DNA of 64,000 nt from JAAFHB01 sp942493325 (GTDB taxonomy: Bacteria > Bacteroidota > Bacteroidia > Bacteroidales > Prolixibacteraceae), in the NCBI GenBank assembly GCA_942493325.1, contig OW818689.1, positions 868,001 to 932,000 on the forward strand, given 5' to 3'. The translations under genes and the position numbers were made by a program. Of the stretch, positions 24,914-34,500 are shown one piece after another; position 1 is the stretch's first letter, and each line of letters opens with the position of its first letter. The notes under the pieces were generated by a model. It did not search any database. It was not told the DNA's origin and saw only the letters and a list, made by a program, of their open reading frames with translations.

Positions 24914-26638
24914 ATGAAAAATCTGATTTACATCATTTTGCTCGTGATTTTCACATTCGGATGTCACCGTGCTCCGAGGCACCTGGTTGATATCAGAATC
25001 GATGTCGACCGCGATACCTTCAACCCTGTTCTGGAACCCGGAGTCACCGGAACTATTTCAATAGAAGGGATTTACTCCGATGGAAAAATTGAAACGCTGA
25101 ATGATGAAAATATCGGGATTGGCGCAAAAACCAGGGCTGCAAGCGGCAATGTAAAAGTGATCAGCATTGAAGGTAGAAAACTGATTCCGGGTGAAGGAGG
25201 CGTTGGAATCATCGAAGCTGTAGTAATCAGGGACGGTAAAACTTTCAGGAATGAACGGTCGGTAGTAGTGCGGCCATTTTACAGGGAGTACCATCAGACA
25301 CTGGTGTTGAAGCTGTTTATGGGAATGGAGGGTGAACCTGTGGAAAGAATAGCTAAAGATCCCTTGTTTATAAAACCACATGACGTTCTCTGTACTTTTG
25401 ATGAGGCGCTCGAAGTGATCCGAAAGACCGATAATCTCACACGGGGTATTCCGAAAATCATCTATCTCGTGGGCTGGCAAAAAGGAGGTCATGATCATTT
25501 ATATCCCGCATGGAGCGAAGTAAACCCGCGTTTGAAACGTGAGCAGGATTCAACGGCTCTTGCAAGTCTGCGATGGCTGATCCTACAGTCCGTTAAATAC
25601 AACACAACGGTTAGTTTACACATTAACATGCTCGATGCCTATACTCATAGTCCTCTCTGGGATGAATATGTAAAAAAGGACCTACTGGCAAAAGATAGCC
25701 AGGGCAAGCTGCTTTCAAGCGGGATTGGCATTAAAGGAAATGAGATGTACAATGTCGTCTATCCGCTTGAATGGAAGGCGGGATTAGGCCAGCGGCGCAT
25801 TGATGAATTAATTGGGTTGGTTCCTGAATTAAAAGAAGGCCATACCATTCAGGTTGATGTATTCATTGCTCAGCGCGATAACGGCGCACCCATAAGCCCT
25901 TGGCATGCCAGGCCAGAAAATGGAGGACTTACTCCGGATAAATATGTCGAAACTCAACGTGAAATATTCAAATACTGGCGTGATAAAGGGTTTGATGTAA
26001 CTGGTGAAGGGATTCTGTGGGCACATCCGAAGGGTGAAGGCTTTTACGGACTTCAGCCAATGGCCTGGTGGTATCCCAATGACTTCAGTCTTCAGATGCA
26101 GGTTCCTGAAAGACTGACTGCCCGGGGCCGCACAAATCGTGAGAATTATGGCGATTACAGGTTTACTTCCAGTATGCATGGAGAAGAAATTTATATAAAG
26201 GATAAGGAGAATCTTCCTGATTTTTTAAGCATGTTTTGCCAGACTACATTACCATGGTATTACCTCAGTCAGCACGACCGGGTAGCTTTCACAAACGGAG
26301 TGCTTTATTATTCTGACGGAATAAAGGCGGGTGAAGAAAATGGAAAAAAAATCATCCGAAAGGGAGAATATGTATTAAGAGAGGACAACAACCTTTTTGT
26401 GGAAGCAAAATGGAAGGAGAAAGAAATCATTGCCTATACTGAAACCGGATATGCCGATAAAAAATGGGAGATGCCTGCCGGTTGGGACAACATCAATTCT
26501 GTCGATATCTATAAAATCACATTGGAGGGTCCTGAAAAATTACTCAGTAATGTTCGGATTGAAAACAATGAAATTACAATAAGTCTCGATAAAAACATGG
26601 CAGTTTCCATTCTGCCTTCGGGTTCAGATCAGAAGTGA
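24914..26638 (+). CDS. GH101-like endo-alpha-N-acetylgalactosaminidase family lipoprotein (copy 2)
   Basis: 574 residues from the ATG at 24914; an upstream TTG at 24908 lies in the repeat. The lipobox ends TFGC (Cys17). Residues about 20-120 form an Ig-like domain absent from copy 1. The catalytic barrel then has PKIIYLVGWQKGGHDHLYPA, TTVSLHINMLDAY and LWDEYVKKDLL. The IQVDVF Asp315 and VTGEG Glu365 match the catalytic pair of copy 1. Activity on alpha-GalNAc-linked glycans is inferred from the family. The 460-bp repeat island upstream separates it from the permease; the GH38-like gene follows after 24 bp. Confidence 0.72.
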   Translation: MKNLIYIILLVIFTFGCHRAPRHLVDIRIDVDRDTFNPVLEPGVTGTISIEGIYSDGKIETLNDENIGIGAKTRAASGNVKVISIEGRKLIPGEGGVGIIEAVVIRDGKTFRNERSVVVRPFYREYHQTLVLKLFMGMEGEPVERIAKDPLFIKPHDVLCTFDEALEVIRKTDNLTRGIPKIIYLVGWQKGGHDHLYPAWSEVNPRLKREQDSTALASLRWLILQSVKYNTTVSLHINMLDAYTHSPLWDEYVKKDLLAKDSQGKLLSSGIGIKGNEMYNVVYPLEWKAGLGQRRIDELIGLVPELKEGHTIQVDVFIAQRDNGAPISPWHARPENGGLTPDKYVETQREIFKYWRDKGFDVTGEGILWAHPKGEGFYGLQPMAWWYPNDFSLQMQVPERLTARGRTNRENYGDYRFTSSMHGEEIYIKDKENLPDFLSMFCQTTLPWYYLSQHDRVAFTNGVLYYSDGIKAGEENGKKIIRKGEYVLREDNNLFVEAKWKEKEIIAYTETGYADKKWEMPAGWDNINSVDIYKITLEGPEKLLSNVRIENNEITISLDKNMAVSILPSGSDQK

Positions 26639-26662
26639 TCGCAGATAGTAAAATCATTATAT

Positions 26663-29600
26663 ATGAAGCACTTACAACAAAAGTCCGGCTTGGTTTTTAG
26701 TTTATTGCTTTTATCCTGTTTCACTTTCGCACAGGTAAAAGCAGTACATGAGCATCTAAAAAGTGGATGGGTGTTTTCGAAGGTAATGGCTCCGTCAAAA
26801 AATGATGCAGCAATAAACTCAAAAATTACCATTGTTGGAAACAAGCAAATAGCTTCATGCCTTTCGCCTGATGGTTTACATGTTGGCGTTTTACCACAGG
26901 AAAACAGGTTGTTACGGGATTTCTTCTGTTTTACCAACGAAAGTACAACCGGTGGTCAAATAGCAATGGACCTGGGTAAAGTTATTCCTGTGGCTATGAT
27001 CAATTCTTATTCGGCGCATGGGCCTGTTGGTGGCACAACCTGGTGCAACGAATTTGACGGTTCGCGCGGTCCGCAGGTATACAGTCTTTACGGAAGTTCA
27101 TCAGAAAAGCCTGATTTTAAAAACCTGTCGGGTAAGGATTGGACAAAAATCGCCGCTGTGGATACCCGCCCTGTGGAAAACGAGGAGTGGCAGGGAACCT
27201 ATGGTGTGAATATCAATAATACCGATGGAAGTCTGTTGGGCAATTTCAGATGGATCGTGTGGGATGTGAAACCAACTTCAAAAAAAGGTGCAAGGCCCGA
27301 ATGGACCAATACCTGGTATTGCGAACTGGATGTACATACACCCGAAACCTTAAAAAATGGAGGCGATGCAATTTTGGCCGGCACTCAATTGGAGGAAATA
27401 ATTGTGGCATTCAAATCGCATTTCGATATCGGATTTACCCATCCGGCTCCGGAAATTGTGGATATTTATCGTACAAGTATGATTGACAATGCCCTCAGGC
27501 TGATTGAAGCTTCTTCTAAGCTGCCGGCAGATAAACAATTTGCCTGGACAATTCCCTCATGGGTGGCCTATCAGATATTATGGGAGGGCCAGGATTCCAC
27601 CCGACGGGCAAGGGTGGTTGAGGCTATGAAAAAAGGCCGACTCATTGTTCACGGGCTTCCTGTAACTTTGCAAACCGAAAGCCTCGGATTGGAAGATTTA
27701 GTGTTTGGTTTGTCTTTGAATAAAAAAATCAGCGAGGAGGTCGGCATTCCACTGTCGCGATCAGGTAAATTGACCGATGTGCCAGGTCATTCCTGGATAT
27801 GGCCAACAATTCTTAAAAATGCAGGCATTGATTTTCTCCATATCGGCGTGAATCCTTGCAATGAAAGGCCTGATGTTCCATTACTTTATTACTGGCAGGG
27901 CCCTGACAGTTCGAAACTTCTAACCATGCATACCCAGGGATATGGAAGTGACTGCGAATTTGGTCATGGACTTTATCCCCCGAAAGACTGGCCATACAAG
28001 CATTGGCTGGCCCTGATTGTAGCAACAGATAATGCAGGTCCGCCAGAAAGTAAGGATGTAGAGAATTTGTTGAATGAGGCAGCGAAAAATGAACCCGGCG
28101 TAAAGATGCGTTTTGGTAAAATGGAAGATTTTGCGGATGCCATATTCGCCGAAGAAAAAAAAGGTTCCAGGGTTCCGGTTATACGTGCCGACATGCCCGA
28201 TTGTTGGATTCATGGAATGGGAACTATGCCTGTTGAAGAGGCAATTGCCCATGTTACGCGTAAAAAACTGACTGCCGTTGAACTACTTGACCTTCACATG
28301 CGCTCGTGGAATCTGCCCCGTAACGACATTCAAAAAGAGGTGTTTCTGGCACATGAACGAAGTCTGATGTATGGCGAGCATACATGGGGCGGAGCGCTCA
28401 ACCTGGAGGGTCATAATGCTTACGAAATCAGGGATTTCGGAAAATTTATACAGACTGACAAGACTTGTATCCGGTTGGAAAAGACCTGGCAGGACCATGC
28501 CAATTATATCCATAAAGCATCTGAAATTACTGATTCACTGGCGACAGAAGCCATGAACCAACTGGCCGGAAATGTAGCTGTTGCAGGAAAAAGAATTGTT
28601 GTTTTCAATCCGTTGCCATGGTTAAGAAGTTCTTTGGTCGAAATTCCAGACAGCGATGGTAAGATTTTTCTGGCTAAAGATATTCCAGCTTGTGGATACA
28701 AAACCTTTCCTCTACCGATAGAAAGCGCTGCAAATAGTGCCGGTATTCCGGAAAAAGCCATACTTGAAAACAAATTCCTTAAAATAGAAGTGGACCGAAA
28801 AAAAGGGGGGATAGTCTCCATTACTGACAAAAAAAGCAGCAGGGAAATTGTCGACCGAAATGCCCCAAATGCCTTTGGACAGTATTTTTACGAAAGGTTT
28901 GACCGGGAACAGAGTCAAAACTATCATTTGGATTGCAGCCATCTGAATACAGTTTATGGTTCAAACGGCAGATGCTGTTCAGGTTGGAATATCCGTGCTG
29001 ACCTACCTTCAGCTCCCTCTTATCAATCTGCTGTACCTGAATTTCAATCGATGAAAATTCGTAAAACAGCTACAGCAATTGAAGCAATATTGACTGCCGG
29101 TCCCGCCGGAATCATTCAATCGGATGTAATAACCACTATCTCGCTACCCAATGATTTTCCATGGTTTGAAATTACCATACAACTCGACAACAAAAAACCT
29201 GATTACTGGCCTGAATCGGGTTCAATTTATTTGCCGGTAAATGCACATAATCCCCAATTCCGCATTGGGCGGCTTGGGGCAATTGTTGATCCTGCAAAGG
29301 ATTTTGCAAAGGGCAGTAACCGCACTTATGGATATGTTAATACGGGCGCCATGATCTCCGACACCAATGGAAAAGGGATTGCAATCTGTCCGCTCGATCA
29401 TGGAATTATGAGCTTCGGGGACAAAGGGTTATGTACCATCGATCCGGACTATGTACCAACTAAGCCATTAACATTGGTAAACATGTTCAATAATCTGTGG
29501 ACCATTAATTTCCCATTATGGGTAAAGGGTTCATTCTCATCAAGGGTCCGAATTTGGGCCATCGAAAATCCGGAAGATTCAAGCCTTGTGGTTTCTGCAA

Positions 29601-29926
29601 CCGAAGCGCGCAATCCGGTCATGGTTGGTTATGCTGAAGGAGAGCCAGGGAAACTGCCGGCAGAAAAGTCCGGTTTTAAGCTTTCCCGAAAAGGAATTTT
29701 TGTTTCAGCAAATCACAATAACGGAGAAGGAATATTGATCCGGGTTTGGGAACAGAATGGGACATCGGGCCAACTAACCATTACTTTGCCTGAAGGAATG
29801 AAAGCGAAAAAGGCAATTCCGGTCGATTTACGGGGAATAATAACAGGCAGGCCAATTGAAATTGTTGAACGAAAATTGGTTTTCAACTTGAAAGCATATG
29901 CTCCAAAAGGATTTATTTTGCGCTGA
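26663..29926 (+). CDS. GH38/DUF5054-like secreted alpha-mannosidase-type glycosidase
   Basis: 1087 residues with a signal peptide ending TFAQ. Residues about 30-230 form a discoidin-like beta domain. From about 245 a GH38-type catalytic domain begins with AFKSHFDIGFTH (His253, Asp255, metal-ligand positions) and TDVPGHSWIW, whose Asp372 fits the nucleophile in the family's DPFGHS motif. The helical middle and long C-terminal beta-sandwich (from about 690) follow the GH38 order. Proteins of this kind are often annotated DUF5054. Alpha-mannosidase activity is plausible, but this divergent branch could act on another sugar. It closes the block before locus 2. Confidence 0.72.
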   Translation: MKHLQQKSGLVFSLLLLSCFTFAQVKAVHEHLKSGWVFSKVMAPSKNDAAINSKITIVGNKQIASCLSPDGLHVGVLPQENRLLRDFFCFTNESTTGGQIAMDLGKVIPVAMINSYSAHGPVGGTTWCNEFDGSRGPQVYSLYGSSSEKPDFKNLSGKDWTKIAAVDTRPVENEEWQGTYGVNINNTDGSLLGNFRWIVWDVKPTSKKGARPEWTNTWYCELDVHTPETLKNGGDAILAGTQLEEIIVAFKSHFDIGFTHPAPEIVDIYRTSMIDNALRLIEASSKLPADKQFAWTIPSWVAYQILWEGQDSTRRARVVEAMKKGRLIVHGLPVTLQTESLGLEDLVFGLSLNKKISEEVGIPLSRSGKLTDVPGHSWIWPTILKNAGIDFLHIGVNPCNERPDVPLLYYWQGPDSSKLLTMHTQGYGSDCEFGHGLYPPKDWPYKHWLALIVATDNAGPPESKDVENLLNEAAKNEPGVKMRFGKMEDFADAIFAEEKKGSRVPVIRADMPDCWIHGMGTMPVEEAIAHVTRKKLTAVELLDLHMRSWNLPRNDIQKEVFLAHERSLMYGEHTWGGALNLEGHNAYEIRDFGKFIQTDKTCIRLEKTWQDHANYIHKASEITDSLATEAMNQLAGNVAVAGKRIVVFNPLPWLRSSLVEIPDSDGKIFLAKDIPACGYKTFPLPIESAANSAGIPEKAILENKFLKIEVDRKKGGIVSITDKKSSREIVDRNAPNAFGQYFYERFDREQSQNYHLDCSHLNTVYGSNGRCCSGWNIRADLPSAPSYQSAVPEFQSMKIRKTATAIEAILTAGPAGIIQSDVITTISLPNDFPWFEITIQLDNKKPDYWPESGSIYLPVNAHNPQFRIGRLGAIVDPAKDFAKGSNRTYGYVNTGAMISDTNGKGIAICPLDHGIMSFGDKGLCTIDPDYVPTKPLTLVNMFNNLWTINFPLWVKGSFSSRVRIWAIENPEDSSLVVSATEARNPVMVGYAEGEPGKLPAEKSGFKLSRKGIFVSANHNNGEGILIRVWEQNGTSGQLTITLPEGMKAKKAIPVDLRGIITGRPIEIVERKLVFNLKAYAPKGFILR

Positions 29927-30115
29927 TCTTCGAATCCCTCCATTTCCAATCTTTTTCTATCCCGTTACGCAACAGCGGGATCGGGATCATTTGAATGTAA
30001 ATTTGAGTTTTTCAGTAGTCCTTACACACGATTCTCATTTCCAATTTCTTAGCAAATTTTTTAATACACCGTAAAATATCGTAATTGACATAATAAGATA
30101 TTCAGGAGGGATTCA

Positions 30116-30133
30116 ATCCCGAAATTTCGGGAT
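30116..30133. promoter_or_regulatory. Perfect 18-bp palindrome upstream of fecR
   Basis: ATCCCGAAATTTCGGGAT is fully self-complementary and lies about 180 bp before the fecR ATG. It could be a dimeric operator or a dispersed palindrome, since similar CCCGAAATTTCGGG words are common between Bacteroidota genes. It has no T-tract. Confidence 0.45.
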
Positions 30134-30199
30134 AGAAAATGGATTAAACAACATAAGATCCAACTCCGGGGGGAGCCTTTCCTGAAATAAATTTAAAAA

Positions 30200-30258
30200 T
30201 AATTTTTTTCTTTTTCAGACAGGGGGTTTGAACTGACATCTTCGTATAACTTACAAAT
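30200..30258 (+). promoter_or_regulatory. Conserved G-run/TCGTATAAC motif upstream of fecR
   Basis: A T-tract, AGACAGGGGGTTTG, then GACATCTTCGTATAACTTAC, closely matching 7429-7492. It is retained here although the sigma gene is missing. It may be the promoter recognised by the sigma factor of locus 1. Confidence 0.5.
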
Positions 30259-30314
30259 CGAGAAACGTGTCGAACCTTTTGATTCGGCTTTTGATAACTT
30301 GACTAACTCGACAA

Positions 30315-31412
30315 ATGCTTAAAGACGAAGAAGCACATACGAAAATTTTATTTCTTTTTGAGAAATACCTGGAGGGGCAATGCTCAGAAGATGAAGCCCT
30401 GGAGATTGTTGATTTCCTCGATAATCCGGCAAATCATGTCCTGAGGCAGGCAGCAGAATCGCATTGGAACAGGTTAGACGCCACTATCAGGAAAGATTCG
30501 GTTCCGGGTGACATTGAGTTTCTCACAGGACAGATTCTCGATCGACTGCATCACCGGATACGGCTTAATGACGAGATAAATTCAAAAAAACGGTTAATAA
30601 ACAAACACTTTATTTCTCTTTTCACAAAAGCCGCGGCTGTTTTAATACTTCCGTTGCTAATCTATTCTATTTTCCTGACATCCAGGATTACCAAAACCCT
30701 GAAAGAAGCGAACCAGGTAGTGTGGCAAACAATTAAGACTCCTGCAGGGATGCAAACCGATTTCCTGCTTCCGGACGGCTCACATGTCTGGTTGAATTCA
30801 GGTTCAGTATTCAGATATCCGGCCCGCTTTGCCAGCGGAAAAAGACAGGTGGAACTGAAAGGCGAAGCTTTTTTTGATATTGTGAAAGATACCTTAAATC
30901 CGTTCCTGGTAAAGGCCGGAAAAATGAATATTGAAGTCAAAGGTACCCGGTTTAATGTGGTCAATTACCCCGACGAAACCCCCACAGAACTCGTACTGCA
31001 GTCGGGAAGTATACGTTTGTTCGCCGGAAATTATGAAGAAAATAAAACCATTACACACATAAAACCGGGAGAGCGTGCAGTCCTTGACAGTATAAAGAAC
31101 AAACTGACAGTGAGCAATGTGAATGTAGATAAATATACCGCCTGGAAGGACGGGGTGCTGATCTTCAGGGATGACCAGATGGATGAGGTTGTCCGGAAAT
31201 TAAACAGGTGGTTTAATGTGGAGATCATTCTGAGCAGCCCTGAACTTAAAGAATATGTTTACACAGCAACCTACAGGGATGAAACATTAGCCGAAATACT
31301 TGAACTACTGCGAATTTCTGCACCGGTCAGATATAACTCCACTGATCGTGTACGACTGGATGATAATTCTTATTCGAAGCGAAAAATAGTGATAACCAAA
31401 ATTCAAAAGTGA
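30315..31412 (+). CDS. FecR-type anti-sigma factor (intact, without adjacent sigma gene)
   Basis: 365 residues. The cytoplasmic part (about 1-100, LFEKYLEGQCSEDEALEIVD) would bind a sigma factor. A single membrane helix spans about 103-122. The periplasmic FecR domain covers about 142-235 (TPAGMQTDFLLPDGSHVWLNS, FFDIV, VKGTRFNV), and a DUF4974 domain about 285-345 (VRKLNRWFNVEIIL, YRDETLAEILELL) ends the chain. Such proteins receive a signal from the STN domain of a SusC partner and release their sigma factor. SusC2 next door has an STN domain, but no sigma gene is adjacent; the nearest in this window is at 6734. Regulation across loci is inferred. Confidence 0.95.
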   Translation: MLKDEEAHTKILFLFEKYLEGQCSEDEALEIVDFLDNPANHVLRQAAESHWNRLDATIRKDSVPGDIEFLTGQILDRLHHRIRLNDEINSKKRLINKHFISLFTKAAAVLILPLLIYSIFLTSRITKTLKEANQVVWQTIKTPAGMQTDFLLPDGSHVWLNSGSVFRYPARFASGKRQVELKGEAFFDIVKDTLNPFLVKAGKMNIEVKGTRFNVVNYPDETPTELVLQSGSIRLFAGNYEENKTITHIKPGERAVLDSIKNKLTVSNVNVDKYTAWKDGVLIFRDDQMDEVVRKLNRWFNVEIILSSPELKEYVYTATYRDETLAEILELLRISAPVRYNSTDRVRLDDNSYSKRKIVITKIQK

Positions 31413-31453
31413 TGCCTATGGAGAGATTGAAAAATAAAATTAAAGGATAAAAT

Positions 31454-31551
31454 CATAGGTATGTTGGCGCATCCCTTTGAAAATCAAAATCCTTTTCATC
31501 CTTGACGACTGAAAAATATCGAATTAATTTAATTTTAAATCAACACTATTT
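31454..31551 (+). promoter_or_regulatory. Conserved susC leader with 14-codon ORF (locus 2)
   Basis: The mini-ORF at 31461-31505 encodes MLAHPFENQNPFHP and is nearly identical to the one at 7842-7886. The downstream TTAATTTAATTTTAAATCAACA spacer is also shared. The perfect stem of locus 1 is degraded here, with three mismatches. That argues the peptide or primary sequence, rather than the stem, is what has been kept. Confidence 0.5.
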
Positions 31552-34500
31552 ATGAAATTAAAATTTTTTACCAACCGACTCACATTCAGAATATGGGCCG
31601 ATAAAATATTCCTTATTATGCGGATGACGATATTTCTCCTGCTTTTAAGTATAACCCAGATTTTTGCCATAGATACTTACTCGCAAAATGCTAAGATAAA
31701 CCTCAAAGTCAGCAATCAATCTGTTAAGACTGTTTTAGCTGAGATTCAGAATCAGTCTGAATTTTTCTTTATGTTTAACAGTAAAATTGTGGATGTCGAC
31801 CGGAAAGTTGATATCGTCGCCGACAATGAGAAGATCGATGGGGTTCTCACCAAAATCTTCTCGGGGACTGATATTGCTTATACAGTAGTTGACCGGCAGA
31901 TTGTCCTTTTTTCGACTAAAACCGTTGCGGAACAGCAACCTGCAAGAAGAATAACGGGTAGAATCACCGATAGTACGGGAGCAGCTCTGCCGGGTGTTTC
32001 AGTAGTGGTAAAAGGGACCACAACCGGAGTAATTACCGATGCAAACGGAAATTATGCTCTGAATGTACCGGCAACGGCTGAAACATTGGTATTCTCATTT
32101 GTCGGGATGCGGACCCAAGAGATCACAATTGGTAATCAGGCAGAAATAAGCGTGGTTTTAAGCGAGGAGACGATTGGTCTTGAAGAGGTTGTCGCAATCG
32201 GATACGGTACTCAGAAAAAATCTTCAGTTACAGGGGCTATTTCCAGTGTGAAATCGGAGGATGTCAGGTACATCCCTGTACCAGCCCTTTCCAATTCCCT
32301 GGCCGGCCGGTTAAGTGGAGTATATGTCACACAGGCTTCCGGAGCCCCCGGATATGCCGCCTCAATTCGTATCCGTTCCATTAATACCTGGAAAAGTACC
32401 GGTCTCGATCCGTTGTATGTCATCGACGGTGTTGTTTCCGATAAACGGGCGTTTGATGCATTGGATTATTCAGCTGTTGATAATATCACGGTGTTGAAAG
32501 ATGCCGCCTCCGGAGCTATTTATGGTGCCCGGTCTGCCAACGGTGTAATCCTGGTAACAACAAGAACAGGTAAGGTGGGCAAATTCCAGTTGAATTACAA
32601 CTACTCTTACAGTTTTGACAAACCGTCAAAGATACCTTCGTATGTAGCTGCCAAAGATATGGTGAGACTCATGAATTATGCCAGATCAAGCGAAGGATTG
32701 CCACCTGCTTACGATGCCCAGGAAGTGGAGTTCTTTAATAGCAATGACCCGGCAAGGGCCTGGTACACTGATGCATATCGTGACCCTGTTTTGCAAAAAC
32801 ATGCGCTTACCGCTTCGGGAGGTTCTGAAAAAGTTCAATATTTTCTGGCTGGTTCATACTTTGATCAAACGGCTTTTATCAAAAATGCCGATTACAAAAA
32901 ATACAATTTCCGTTCCAATATCAATGTCGATTTTACCAAAAATCTGAGGGGTACCTTCGATGTGGCTTACAGTCAGGGTACCAAAACAAGGTTTGTTATG
33001 CAGGAAGATAATGTTGGATTTGATGCTAGTCCGACTTTTGGAATGCTGTGGGGCCGTTTACTTTATTACCTGCCTACGGTGCCACCCCGCACGAAAGATG
33101 GAAAATTCATCGATCCGGGCTGGATCGGAAATATGCTCGCATTTATTGAAGAAGGGGGTACAAACACGAGGGTTGAACGTAATATCGACATGTTGATCGA
33201 TTTGACCTACAAAATACCATTTGTCGAAGGGCTTTCTGTTTCAGCGAGGTATAGTCCAAAGTATGTTGCTATGACCATGAAACAGTATGAGCTTAAAACT
33301 ACCTTATACCAGGTTAAAAAACTCGGTACCAATGGGGCCATCTATACCGACGAGATTACAGGGACAATTAAGTCAGCCTATCCGAATAAAGAGCGGCTGG
33401 CAAGGATCCAGGAAGCGACCAACAGTTACCAGCTGAACTTCTCTGCAAATTATGCACGCAAATTTGACAGGCATAATGTTGATGCAGTTTTTGTCTATGA
33501 GCAAAGTGAAGGGAACTACGATTACTTTTATGGTGTAAGGGAGGGCTTCCCTTTGATACAAAAGGACCAGTTCTGGGCAACTTCAAGTGCAAGGGCCGAT
33601 AGTTATGTGGACGGTAATGAAAGTGAATTTGGCCGTGCATCGTTTATCGGCAGGGTTGCCTATAACTTTGATGAAAAGTACTTTATAAATGCTACAGCCC
33701 GTCGTGACGGCTCCATGCTGTTTGCGCCCGGTAAACGTTGGGGAACATTTCCTTCCGTATCTGTAGGTTGGTTACTGTCAAAAGAGGATTTCTTCCAGGC
33801 AAGCTTTATCAATGACTTAAAACTACGTGCATCCTGGGGATTAGCCGGGAACGATGCAGTCGGGGGTTGGAAATGGTCCGAGTCATTTGCCGTAGCCGGA
33901 GATTATTTGTTGGGTACAGCCGCACAACCTCGTGTAAGATACAGTGGTATTGTAAATCCAAATTTAACCTGGGAAAAAACCCGTGAACTTAACGTCGGGA
34001 TTGATGCACGCTTTCTGGAACATTTTAATTTTAGTGCAGAATATTACAAACGTCACAACTATGATATTCTTGATTCACGGATTGCCTCCTTACCCAATTC
34101 ATTTGGAGGAACAATGCCGCCGGAAAACTATGGAGTTGTAGACGCCAACGGAGTTGAACTTGAATTAGGCTATACGGGCCGCTCAGGTGATTTTACTTAC
34201 CAGGTGAAAGGAAACTTCGGATATTCAACGAATGAAGTAATAACCCGCGACGTTGCGCAAAACGTTCGTGCGCTGGATAATCCGAATGGCAAGTCCACCG
34301 ATTATATCAGGGCCCTGGTTGCAACCGATATCATCCGCACACAGGCTGATCTGGATAAACTTCCTGCAGGCTATACTATTTTTGGACTTGCACCAAAACT
34401 TGGGATGATTAATTTTGAAGATGTAAGTGGCGTAACGGATGGTCTAGCTGACGGTAAAATTGATAACTATGACCGGCAAATCATTAGCGGGGCACACTCA

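Larger units (their letters stand above)
29927..30314. other. 388-bp intergenic region before fecR, no sigma gene
   Basis: The usual place for an ECF sigma gene is empty, and no remnant of one could be recognised. The region contains ATCCCG/CGGGAT arms at 29959 and 29976, a perfect 18-bp palindrome at 30116-30133, and the G-run motif at 30200-30258. Confidence 0.6.
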
